Made by a program: the position numbers and the translations under genes
Origin: Sphingomonadaceae bacterium
GTDB taxonomy: Bacteria > Pseudomonadota > Alphaproteobacteria > Sphingomonadales > Sphingomonadaceae
Assembly: GCA_009926135.1 (NCBI GenBank)
Contig: RFPL01000001.1
Location: 434,001-498,000 of the forward strand
Length of the DNA stretch: 64,000 nucleotides
Direction: 5' to 3'
The notes under the pieces: model-generated
What the model was told of the DNA's origin: nothing
What the model saw: the letters and a program-made list of their open reading frames with translations, nothing else
Databases searched by the model: none
Shown: one piece after another, positions 17,238 through 24,707 of the stretch
Position numbering within the stretch: position 1 is the stretch's first letter
How the letters are laid out: every line of letters starts with the position of its first letter

Positions 17238-17906
17238 ATGATTCAGGGTTTACCCACCTCGATCGAATGGCGGCGCGATAGCGCGCAGGTTCCTTATCGC
17301 CATGCGCTCGATTTCATGACCGAACGCAACGCCGCGATTGCCGAAGGCACGGCGGACGAGCTGGTCTGGCTGCTCGAACACCCGCCAGTCTACACTGCCG
17401 GAACCAGCGCCGCAGCCGCAGAGCTGCTCGATCCGCGCTTCGAAGTGGTCGAGGCCGGTCGCGGCGGGCGCTATACCTATCACGGACCGGGGCAGCGGGT
17501 CGGCTATGTCCTGCTCGATCTCAAGCGCCGGGCGCGCGACGTGCGTGGGTTCGTCCACGCGCTGGAGGGCTGGGTAATCGCGACGCTAGGCGATTTTGGC
17601 GTGGAATCCTGGCGGAGTGAGGGGCGCGTGGGTATCTGGACCCGCGATATCGATGGCCGCGAGGCCAAGATCGGCGCCATCGGCGTGCGAATCCGGCGCT
17701 GGGTGACGATGCATGGCTTCTCGGTCAACCTGAACCCGGACCTGTCGCACTTTGGCGGAATCGTGCCCTGCGGGATCGGGGAACTGGGCGTGACCAGCCT
17801 TGCGCGGCTGGGGCATGACGTGGATATGCCGATCTGGGACGAAGCCCTGCTGGCCCGCGCCCCCGAATTTCTGGCCGCGCTCGAACGGCCATGTCCGCAG
17901 GAGTAA
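17238..17906 (+). CDS. lipB: Octanoyl-[acyl-carrier-protein]:protein N-octanoyltransferase
   Basis: LipB moves octanoyl from ACP to lipoyl domains, the first step of de novo lipoate synthesis. In this 222-residue protein the substrate loop is [13 protein letters not shown] near residue 75, and the catalytic pair is K144 (AKIGAIGVR) and C178 (GIVPCGI). Length and motifs match the family. ATG 17238 gives the usual compact N-terminus. LipA is not nearby. The small lipoprotein gene begins 5 bp after its stop, so the two may be cotranscribed. Confidence 0.95.
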   Translation: MIQGLPTSIEWRRDSAQVPYRHALDFMTERNAAIAEGTADELVWLLEHPPVYTAGTSAAAAELLDPRFEVVEAGRGGRYTYHGPGQRVGYVLLDLKRRARDVRGFVHALEGWVIATLGDFGVESWRSEGRVGIWTRDIDGREAKIGAIGVRIRRWVTMHGFSVNLNPDLSHFGGIVPCGIGELGVTSLARLGHDVDMPIWDEALLARAPEFLAALERPCPQE

Positions 17907-17911
17907 TGCCG

Positions 17912-18199
17912 ATGCGTAACCTGTCGATCCTGGTCCTGGGCCTGGCACTTGCCGCCTGTGGTTCTGGCAAGAAGGACGACGGCGCGGGCAAGGCCGAGGG
18001 CGAGATATTGCCTGCCAGCGCCAGCGATGCGATGCTGCCGCTCGATACGATCCGCAGCCAGGCACCGCTGGCTCCGCAGGCTGAAAGCGCCAGCAAGGGG
18101 AGCAAGGCCGCGGACGATACGGCCACCGCTGCCGCAGATGCACCTGCTACCGAAGCCCCGGCCAGCGAGCCTGAGCCCGCCGCAACGCCCGAAGGCTAG
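17912..18199 (+). CDS. Small putative lipoprotein
   Basis: A 95-residue protein with a short basic n-region, a hydrophobic stretch and a lipobox ending LALAACGSG, so the mature protein would begin with a lipid-modified Cys at about residue 16. The remainder is low-complexity Ala/Glu/Pro/Ser-rich sequence without a recognisable domain. ATG 17912 has AGGAG 8 nt upstream; ATG 17906 overlaps the lipB stop and is too close to that site. It is convergent with the DMT transporter gene (4-bp overlap). Function unknown. Confidence 0.7.
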   Translation: MRNLSILVLGLALAACGSGKKDDGAGKAEGEILPASASDAMLPLDTIRSQAPLAPQAESASKGSKAADDTATAAADAPATEAPASEPEPAATPEG

Positions 18200-19101
18200 G
18201 GCCGCTCCTCGGCTTCCAACGCAACGGCTGCCGGACGCTCGGCCACGCGCGCCAGCACAAGTCCGGCGGCAACCAGCGTCATGCCAAGCAGGTCCATGGG
18301 TCCCAGCACTTCATTGAACCAGATCCACCCGATCGCGACCGAGACCGTCGGCTGGGTCAGCAGCGCCAGCCCGATTACCAGTGGCGGGAAGTGACGCAGG
18401 GCATAGACCAGCAGGCCTTGCCCGATCAGCTGGCTGGTGATCGAGAGGGCGATGACCGGCCCCCAGTTGGTCGGCCAGAATGGCTCACCCAGTAGCAGAG
18501 CGCCGCCGGCCATCACCGGCAGGCCAATCAGGCTGGACCAGAACAACAGTGCCCAGCTGCCCAGTACCGCCCGCCCGCGCTGCGCGAGCAGGATGTAGAA
18601 GGTATAGAGGAACCCGGCGAGCAGGCATAGCAGGTCGCCAATCAGGGTGCTGTGGTCGATCTCCAGGCTGCGGCCCAGCAGCACGGCCGAACCGACCATC
18701 GCCGCGCCGAAGGCCAGCCATTCCGGCGTGCGCGGCCAGCGGCGTAGCGCGATCAGGCCCCAGGCAGCGATCAGGATTGAACCGGCATTGCCGAACAGCG
18801 TGGCATTGCCCAGCCGCGTCAATTCGATTCCCAGGTGCCAGCTTGAAAGGTCCAGCGCGAAGAACACGCCGCCCGCCAACACACCCCACAGGACCGTGCG
18901 GGGCGCGCCGGTCAGCGGCTGGCGGTTGGCCCGAGCCAGCAGGACGAAGAACGGCACGGCCAGCGCCAGCCGCCAGAACCCGGCTGAAACCGGCCCGCTA
19001 TCGGCCAGCCGCACCCACATCGGCCCCAATGCCAGCGCGACGTTGCCGCCCAGCAGGGCCGCAAAATGCCACGGTGTCGCTGCGCCCATTGCCTTGCTCA
19101 T
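18196..19101 (-). CDS. DMT-superfamily (EamA) transporter
   Basis: A 301-residue inner-membrane protein with ten predicted helices made of two EamA repeats. The first repeat begins at GGNVALALGPMWVRLA and the second at STLIGDLLCLLAGFLYTFYI; helix 9-10 contains LTQPTVSVAIGWIWFNE, typical of EamA drug/metabolite exporters. Substrate unknown. The ATG at 19101 lies 9 bp from a 16-bp palindrome (19111-19126) shared with the divergent ene-reductase gene, so the two could be co-regulated. Confidence 0.88.
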   Translation of the reverse strand: MSKAMGAATPWHFAALLGGNVALALGPMWVRLADSGPVSAGFWRLALAVPFFVLLARANRQPLTGAPRTVLWGVLAGGVFFALDLSSWHLGIELTRLGNATLFGNAGSILIAAWGLIALRRWPRTPEWLAFGAAMVGSAVLLGRSLEIDHSTLIGDLLCLLAGFLYTFYILLAQRGRAVLGSWALLFWSSLIGLPVMAGGALLLGEPFWPTNWGPVIALSITSQLIGQGLLVYALRHFPPLVIGLALLTQPTVSVAIGWIWFNEVLGPMDLLGMTLVAAGLVLARVAERPAAVALEAEERP

Positions 19102-19110
19102 CGTGATGCC

Positions 19111-19126
19111 TTAGCCGCTCGGTTAA
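19111..19126. promoter_or_regulatory. 16-bp palindromic operator candidate between DMT transporter and ene-reductase
   Basis: TTAGCCGCTCGGTTAA is a 7-2-7 inverted repeat with one mismatch. It sits between two divergent start codons, 9 bp from one and 14-29 bp from the other, a position suited to a repressor. Its TTA-n-y-y-G-nn-CG-r-n-TAA layout resembles the sites at 34733 and 60374. Confidence 0.4.
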
Positions 19127-19155
19127 GAAAGCAAAGTCAAATGGTGGAGGCCTTT

Positions 19156-20253
19156 GTGCACGATGTTCTGTTCCAGCCGATGAACCTTGGCGATATTGCC
19201 GTGCCCAATCGGATCCTGATGGCTCCGCTCACCCGCGGCCGCTCGGACCCGGGTTCGGTCCCCAATGCACTGATCGCCGAATATTATCGCCAACGCGCCG
19301 GGTCGGGCCTGATCATTTCCGAAGCGACCGGCATCAGCGTCGAAGGGCTGGGCTGGCCCGCCGCGCCCGGTATCTGGAACGATGCGCAGACCGAAGGCTG
19401 GAAGCTGACCACCGAAGCCGTGCACAAGGCTGGCGGGCGGATCATCCTGCAGCTGTGGCACATGGGCCGCCTGGTCCACCCGGACTTCCTCGGCGGCAAT
19501 GCGCCGGTTTCGGCGTCGGCCACCACGGCCCCCGACCACGCTCACACGCCAACGGGCCGCAAGCCTTACGAACCGGCCCGCGCTGCAACGCTCGACGATA
19601 TCGCGCGGATCATCGATGATTATGGCAAGGCCGCGGCCAATGCCAAGGCGGCCGGTTTTGACGGGGTGCAGCTTCACGGGGCCAACGGCTACCTGATCGA
19701 CCAGTTCATCCGCTCCTCGTCCAACCTGCGCGACGACGATTACGGCGGCTCGGCCGAAAACCGCGTGAGGCTGATGCGCGAAGTGCTGGAGCGCTTGATC
19801 GACGTATGGGGTGCAGGCCGCGTCTCGATCCGCCTGTCGCCCAATGGCGAAACGCAGGGCTGTGATGACGCGACGCCGGCTGAGACCTTCGGTGCTGCGG
19901 CCAAGGTGCTGCAGGAACTCGGCATCGGCTTCCTCGAACTGCGCCAACCCGGGCCGGATGGCACCTTTGGGGCAACCGAGGTGCCCAAGCAGGGCGCACA
20001 CCTGCGCACGATCTACACGGGACCGCTGGTGCTCAACAGCGATTACACCGCCGAGCAGGCCGTCGCCGAAGTGGCCAGCGGGCTCTGCGACGCCGTCAGC
20101 TTTGGCCGGCCCTATATCTCCAACCCGGACCTGGCCGAGCGAATCCGCGTGGGGGCCGAATGGGCACCCAACGTCAACGTGCCCAAGACCTGGTACCTGC
20201 CTGGGCCGGAAGGCTACACCGACTATCCGACGCTGGCTGAAGCCACCGCCTGA
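19156..20253 (+). CDS. Old Yellow Enzyme family NAD(P)H:flavin ene-reductase
   Basis: A 365-residue FMN-dependent TIM-barrel alkene reductase (NemA/OYE group). Seen: APLTRGR at the flavin Thr position, ILQLWHMGRLVHPD, and the substrate-activating His/Asn pair in LHGANGYLIDQFI followed by the classical SSNLRDDDYGGSAENR. The C-terminus has the FMN-phosphate segment SFGRPYISNPDL. GTG 19156 has GGAGG 5 nt upstream and gives the family's usual N-terminus (HDVLFQP); ATG 19141 is the alternative. A CoA-ester lyase gene follows after 21 bp. Confidence 0.92.
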   Translation: MHDVLFQPMNLGDIAVPNRILMAPLTRGRSDPGSVPNALIAEYYRQRAGSGLIISEATGISVEGLGWPAAPGIWNDAQTEGWKLTTEAVHKAGGRIILQLWHMGRLVHPDFLGGNAPVSASATTAPDHAHTPTGRKPYEPARAATLDDIARIIDDYGKAAANAKAAGFDGVQLHGANGYLIDQFIRSSSNLRDDDYGGSAENRVRLMREVLERLIDVWGAGRVSIRLSPNGETQGCDDATPAETFGAAAKVLQELGIGFLELRQPGPDGTFGATEVPKQGAHLRTIYTGPLVLNSDYTAEQAVAEVASGLCDAVSFGRPYISNPDLAERIRVGAEWAPNVNVPKTWYLPGPEGYTDYPTLAEATA

Positions 20254-20274
20254 ACCAGGAAAGGGTCAACATCG

Positions 20275-21147
20275 ATGCCGCAACGGTCCTGGCTGTTCGT
20301 TCCGGGTGACAGCGAAAAGAAGCTGGGAAAGGCTGCCGATACCGGGGCCGACGTGATCATCGTCGATCTTGAGGATTCGGTTACCTTTTCCAACAAGGAC
20401 CAGGCGCGGCAGATGGCCTGCGCTTGGCTGACCGAGCAACGACCCGTGGCGCAGTTTGGCCGCTGGGTGCGGATCAATGCGCTCGACAGCCGGCTCTGGC
20501 GCGATGATCTGATCGCCGTGATGCCGGGCGCGCCTGATGGGATCATGCTGCCCAAGTCCGCTGGCCCCGAATCGATCCAGACCCTGGCGGCAGAGCTTTA
20601 CGAGTTGGAGGGCCGCTACGGCATTCCGACCGGCTCGACCAGGATCCTCGCGCTGGTCAGCGAGACGGCGGAAGCGGCGATTTCGATCCCCAGCTATGCC
20701 TCCGCGCCGCTGCCGCGGCTGCAAGGGCTGGTCTGGGGCGGGGAAGACCTCTCCGCCGCGATCGGCGCTGCGCGCAAGTACGATGCTGATGGCCGCTGGA
20801 CCGATGCGTTCCGCTTTGTGCGGACGCAGACGCTGCTGACCGCCCATGCCAAGGGCGTGTTGGCGCTCGACACGCTCCACGCCGATTTCGCCGATACCGC
20901 GGGGTTGAAGCGCTTTGCCGAGGAAGCCCGCGCCGATGGCTTTGGCGGGATGCTGGCAATTCACCCGGCGCAGGTCCCGGTGATCAATGCCGCCTTCACG
21001 CCCAGCGAAGAAGAACTGAGCCACGCCCGCGCGATTGTCGCCGCCTTCGCCGCCCAGCCCAATGCCGGGACGCTGCAGATCGACCGCCGCATGATCGACC
21101 GCCCGCATCTGGTACTGGCCAAGCGGCTGCTGGGGATTGTGGATTAG
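20275..21147 (+). CDS. CitE-like CoA-ester lyase (HpcH/HpaI aldolase superfamily)
   Basis: A 290-residue TIM-barrel lyase related to the citrate lyase beta subunit, malyl-CoA lyase and citramalyl-CoA lyase. Seen: the N-terminal SWLFVPGDSEKKL, the metal/substrate residues in VIIVDLEDSV (about residue 30), RINALDSRL, the Glu-containing ALVSETAEA and LVWGGEDLSAAIG, and LAIHPAQVPVINAAF. It cleaves or forms C-C bonds in 3-hydroxyacyl-CoA dicarboxylates; the exact substrate is unknown. GGAAAGGG precedes ATG 20275, and the gene is probably cotranscribed with the ene-reductase. No citrate lyase alpha or gamma subunits are present, so it is not classical citrate lyase. Confidence 0.87.
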   Translation: MPQRSWLFVPGDSEKKLGKAADTGADVIIVDLEDSVTFSNKDQARQMACAWLTEQRPVAQFGRWVRINALDSRLWRDDLIAVMPGAPDGIMLPKSAGPESIQTLAAELYELEGRYGIPTGSTRILALVSETAEAAISIPSYASAPLPRLQGLVWGGEDLSAAIGAARKYDADGRWTDAFRFVRTQTLLTAHAKGVLALDTLHADFADTAGLKRFAEEARADGFGGMLAIHPAQVPVINAAFTPSEEELSHARAIVAAFAAQPNAGTLQIDRRMIDRPHLVLAKRLLGIVD

Positions 21148-21150
21148 ACC

Positions 21151-22137
21151 TTAGGCCGGGCCGAGATCGCCCTTGCCCACGGTGCCGCTCGCCATGGCCA
21201 GCATGGCATCGAGGCTCTTCTTGGCGGCAAGGCGCAGACCTTCCTCAATCTCGATCCGCGGCTGGAGGTCGCGCAGGGCAACGTAGAGCTTCTCGAGCGT
21301 GTTGAGCGCCATGTAGGGGCAGATGTTGCAGTTGCAGTTCCCGTCGGCCCCCGGCGCGCCGATGAAGGTCTTGTCGGGGATCGCCAGCTGCATCTGGTGG
21401 ATGATGTGCGGCTCGGTCGCGACGATCAGCGTGTCACCGGGGAAGGTCTTGGCGAACTGCAGGATCCCGCTGGTCGATCCGACATAGTCAGCGTGATCAA
21501 CGATGGTCGGCGGGCATTCCGGGTGAGCGGCGATCGGCGCGCCGGGGTGCTGGGCCTTGAGCTTGAGCAGCTCGGTCTCGCTGAAAGCCTCGTGGACGAT
21601 GCAGACGCCCGGCCAGAGCAGCATGTCACGCCCGAATTTGCGGTTGAGATAACCGCCCAGGTGCCGGTCCGGCCCGAAGATGATCTTCTGTTCGGGCGGG
21701 ATCTGCGCGAGGATCGTTTCCGCGCTGGAGCTGGTGACGATCACGTCGGACAGCGCCTTCACCTCGGTCGAGCAGTTGATGTAGGTCAGCGCGATGTGAT
21801 CGGGGTGCGCCTCGCGGAAAGCCTTGAACTTTTCAGGCGGGCAGGAATCCTCAAGGGAGCACCCGGCGTCGAGATCGGGCAGGATCACGATCTTCTGAGG
21901 GGACAGGATCTTGGCCGTATCGGCCATGAACTTGACCCCGCAGAAGGCGATCACGTCGGCATCGGTTGCCGCCGCTTTCTTCGACAGCTCCAGGCTATCG
22001 CCCACGAAGTCCGCCAGATCCTGGATTTCCGGCTTCTGGTAATAGTGCGCCAGGATAACCGCGTTGCGTTCCTTGCGGAGGCGTTCGATTTCGGCGCGGA
22101 CGCCGATTCCGGAGAGGTTTGTGGGCTGTGCTGTCAT
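21151..22137 (-). CDS. nadA: Quinolinate synthase A
   Basis: NadA condenses iminoaspartate with dihydroxyacetone phosphate to quinolinate for NAD synthesis, using a [4Fe-4S] cluster. In this 328-residue protein the three cluster Cys are in DVIAFCGVKF (residue 66), LWPGVCIVHEAF and NCNCNICPYM; other family motifs are ILAHYYQKPEIQ, TYINCSTEVKAL and HPECPP. ATG 22137 follows AGGCGG; the extension to 22326 would run into the neighbouring gene. nadB and nadC are not in the window. It lies 5 bp downstream of a membrane-protein gene on the same strand. Confidence 0.96.
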   Translation of the reverse strand: MTAQPTNLSGIGVRAEIERLRKERNAVILAHYYQKPEIQDLADFVGDSLELSKKAAATDADVIAFCGVKFMADTAKILSPQKIVILPDLDAGCSLEDSCPPEKFKAFREAHPDHIALTYINCSTEVKALSDVIVTSSSAETILAQIPPEQKIIFGPDRHLGGYLNRKFGRDMLLWPGVCIVHEAFSETELLKLKAQHPGAPIAAHPECPPTIVDHADYVGSTSGILQFAKTFPGDTLIVATEPHIIHQMQLAIPDKTFIGAPGADGNCNCNICPYMALNTLEKLYVALRDLQPRIEIEEGLRLAAKKSLDAMLAMASGTVGKGDLGPA

Positions 22138-22142
22138 GCCGC

Positions 22143-22943
22143 CTAAGTGGCGGGTCCGCGCCCCGTGATCAAGGGTGATTGCGGCGGGACCCCAAACTCC
22201 AAGCCGGGAATCGCCGCGCCGGGATAGCCGGCCACAACTTCCTGGTAGACCGCATCCCCAACTGGCGAATGCGCCAGGACTTGCGCGCCAATCAGATTTA
22301 CCGCCAGACCGGCAAAGCCGAACCACCAGGCGGGATGGATCGCACGGCTCAGTCGCCAGTCCCGGATCATGCCGGCAAACAGGAAGACGGTGGTGGCCAG
22401 CCCCGCCGCCTCGAACGCATAGGGTTTCAGCAGCGGCATCGGCAGCAGGCGGCCAAAGGCCGGGCCAGTCAGCAAGGTCATGGCACAGATCTGCAGCCGG
22501 GCGTGCCAGTCAGTCTCGCGCCGTTTGCGTACCGCCAGCACGGTCAGCGCGATAAAGCAGATCAGCGTCAGCGGATCGGCGATCAGAAAGTGCTGCGGCT
22601 GGAAGAAGAACGGCACCGTGCCGTTGCGCGCCATGGCCACGATCACGACCATCGCCGCCGCCATCATCGCCGCGATCCAGCCGAGTGCCAGCCAGCCGAG
22701 CCGGCGGTGGAGCGCGATCGGCCCGTGCGTTCCCAGCCTGGCCTGAGTTACGAATATCGCGACCCAGCCCATGAAAAGCACGGCGTGGGCATGAACCCGG
22801 ATGGGTGAGGCGAAGGTCGAACGGCCGGCCAGGAATTGGACCGAAAATCCGGCCACAACGGTCAGCCCCATAATGATCGCCAACGTGCTGAAGAATCGCT
22901 CACCCTGTGCGGGCGCGTCATATTGTGCAGCTATGGTAGCCAT
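22143..22943 (-). CDS. Seven-helix membrane protein of unknown function
   Basis: A 266-residue integral membrane protein with about seven hydrophobic segments. The helices carry conserved-looking His residues (IRVHAHAVLFMGW, then ALHRRLGWLALGW and FFQPQHFLIADPL), reminiscent of DUF2306/cytochrome b561-like heme or redox membrane proteins, but no family can be assigned with confidence. ATG 22943 is preceded by GGGGAG. It lies directly upstream of nadA on the same strand (5-bp gap), so cotranscription is likely. Confidence 0.75.
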   Translation of the reverse strand: MATIAAQYDAPAQGERFFSTLAIIMGLTVVAGFSVQFLAGRSTFASPIRVHAHAVLFMGWVAIFVTQARLGTHGPIALHRRLGWLALGWIAAMMAAAMVVIVAMARNGTVPFFFQPQHFLIADPLTLICFIALTVLAVRKRRETDWHARLQICAMTLLTGPAFGRLLPMPLLKPYAFEAAGLATTVFLFAGMIRDWRLSRAIHPAWWFGFAGLAVNLIGAQVLAHSPVGDAVYQEVVAGYPGAAIPGLEFGVPPQSPLITGRGPAT

Positions 22944-23015
22944 GGAATTCTCCCCATCCATGTCGCGCGACCAACCGGGCGGAGAATGCCATGGAATGGC
23001 GAAGACCGGAAGCGG

Positions 23016-23663
23016 CTATTGCGGCGGGGCCACCTCGCCTTCGAACCGCACGACGACCGTCGCCGCAGGGTGGCCGCTGACTTGCAAAGGCGCAGAGAGG
23101 TTCTGCCGCACGGCATCCTTTGCCGCGGCGCGGGCGAGGTTGAACAGCACCGGGTTGGACGCTTGCTGCACCGCCTGCTGTTCGGCCAGTCTGGTGTTGG
23201 CGCGGGTCAGGTCATCCTGTGCGGTGCGGGTGATCCACACGCCTTCGCGCAGGTACTGGGCGCGCCCTTCATCAAGGTTGGGGCGGGAGACGGTGAGTGG
23301 GGGGAGAGTGACTGTCAGCCGCTGGGCTTCCTCGTCCCAGGCCATGTTGGCGCGAGTCATCTTCGAGAGGTCGAGCGTGTAATCGACCCGCGCCGGGATC
23401 ACCGCGATCTGGCGGCTGGTCAGCAGGCCGAGCAGGCGCTCGTCATCCGCGGCGACGACTGGGGCGAGTTGGGCGGAGAACACCGTCAGCCGGTTGGCCT
23501 TTTCAAAGGCGGCCAGACTGGTGGCGAGCGGATCGCCATAAGGCGACGGGCCGAACGCCCGCCACAGCAGCCAGGCCCCCAGCGCCAGGTTGGCGAGGAT
23601 CAGCCCCAATGGCAGCCAGGCCGGTGCCTTGCGGGCCAGGATGGTCAGTTCATCATCTGCCAT
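23016..23663 (-). CDS. DUF4230-like membrane-anchored protein
   Basis: A 215-residue protein with one N-terminal transmembrane helix (LPLGLILANLALGAWLLW) and a large soluble domain. The soluble part has the features of DUF4230: LTVFSAQLAPVV, PARVDYTLDLSKM and LTVTLPPLTVSRPNLD. Function unknown; the topology suggests a periplasmic domain. Its start overlaps the 3' end of the metallo-beta-lactamase gene by 19 bp, so the pair is translationally linked. Confidence 0.75.
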   Translation of the reverse strand: MADDELTILARKAPAWLPLGLILANLALGAWLLWRAFGPSPYGDPLATSLAAFEKANRLTVFSAQLAPVVAADDERLLGLLTSRQIAVIPARVDYTLDLSKMTRANMAWDEEAQRLTVTLPPLTVSRPNLDEGRAQYLREGVWITRTAQDDLTRANTRLAEQQAVQQASNPVLFNLARAAAKDAVRQNLSAPLQVSGHPAATVVVRFEGEVAPPQ

Positions 23664-24586
23664 GTCTCGTCCTCGCAGGTCACGCGCCCCTGCTGCTGCA
23701 AATCGACCAGATGCGCCAAGACCGAGCGGCCAGCTGCCCCGGTCAGTCGCGGGTCGAGCCCCTTGTACATCACCGCAACCATTTCCGGGATCGCTTGCGG
23801 TTCCTCGCCCAGCAGCCGGAGGATCTGCGCTTCGCGGCTGCGGCGGTGACCCAGCATTCCACGCACCAACTGGCGCGGGCGGTCGACCGCCGGGCCGTGC
23901 GCCGGGTAGAACCGCTTGTCGTCGCGGTCATAAAGCTTCTGCAGGCTGGCCATATAGGCGCGCATATCGCCATCAGGAGGCGAGACGACGCTGGTTGACC
24001 AGGCCATCACGTGATCGCCGGTGAACAGCGCGCCGCTTTCAACCAGGCTGTAGCACAGGTGGTTGCTGGTGTGGCCGGGGGTGGCAACCGCCTCGATCGT
24101 CCAATCCGGGCCGCTGATCCGCTCCCCATCGCGCAGTACGCGGTCAGGGGCATAGCCATGATCGAAAGCCGAATCCGCGCGCGGTCCGTCATCGCTCAGG
24201 CTGAGCGGCGCGCAGCCGATGATTGGCGCGCCGGTCAGCGCCTTCAGCGGCCCAGCCGCCGGGGAGTGATCGCGGTGCGTATGGGTGCACAGGATCGCGG
24301 TGATCCTGGCAGCACCAACGGCGGCGAGGATCGCTTCGACATGGCCGACGCCATTGGTGTCCGCGCCCTTGAACGGGCTTGGCTCGCTGCCTGCCCCGCC
24401 ATCGGCCGGACCCGGATCGATCACCGCCACCTCGCTGCCCGCGCCGACAATGTAGGTCTGGGTGCCGGTGAAGGTATAGGGCGAGGCATTGGGCGCGAGC
24501 ACGCGCCGCACCAGCGGTTCGCACAGTTCCGAAAGGCCGGTCGGCCAGGGCTTGGCAGGGATGTCCATCACTGGGGATATGGGCAT
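23645..24586 (-). CDS. Metallo-beta-lactamase-fold hydrolase (LACTB2-like)
   Basis: A 313-residue MBL-fold hydrolase. The di-zinc motif is CTHTHRDHSPAAG near residue 105; further ligands are the His of ATPGHTSNHL, the Asp of LFTGDHVMAW and the His of FYPAHGPA. A C-terminal winged-helix-like segment (LRLLGEEPQAIPEMV) is shared with the LACTB2/YflN group. ATG 24586 is used; TTG 24604 and ATG 24568 are equally possible as none has a good ribosome-binding site. It heads a two-gene unit with the DUF4230 gene and is divergent from glpK across a palindromic repeat. Confidence 0.87.
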   Translation of the reverse strand: MPISPVMDIPAKPWPTGLSELCEPLVRRVLAPNASPYTFTGTQTYIVGAGSEVAVIDPGPADGGAGSEPSPFKGADTNGVGHVEAILAAVGAARITAILCTHTHRDHSPAAGPLKALTGAPIIGCAPLSLSDDGPRADSAFDHGYAPDRVLRDGERISGPDWTIEAVATPGHTSNHLCYSLVESGALFTGDHVMAWSTSVVSPPDGDMRAYMASLQKLYDRDDKRFYPAHGPAVDRPRQLVRGMLGHRRSREAQILRLLGEEPQAIPEMVAVMYKGLDPRLTGAAGRSVLAHLVDLQQQGRVTCEDETWQMMN

Positions 24587-24617
24587 TTGTGGCCCGGTAG
24601 CCAAGCCAAGATAATTT

Positions 24618-24703
24618 CGTCATTGCGAGAAGCGAAGCGACGAAGCAATCCTGTGCCCTGCGCGCCGCCGCTCCGGATTGCCGCGCCTCGCTCGCAATGA
24701 TGA
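24618..24703. repeat. Dispersed palindromic repeat of the GTCATTGCGAG type
   Basis: An 86-bp imperfect inverted repeat. The left arm begins CGTCATTGCGAGAAGCGAAG and ends with GCAATCC (24618-24651); the right arm starts GGATTGCCGCGCC and ends CGCAATGATG (about 24675-24703). Sequences with GTCATTGCGAG...GCAATCC arms are a known dispersed intergenic palindrome in several Alphaproteobacteria. It fills most of the gap between the divergent MBL and glpK genes and runs into the 5' extension of the glpK frame. Confidence 0.75.
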
Positions 24704-24707
24704 ATGG

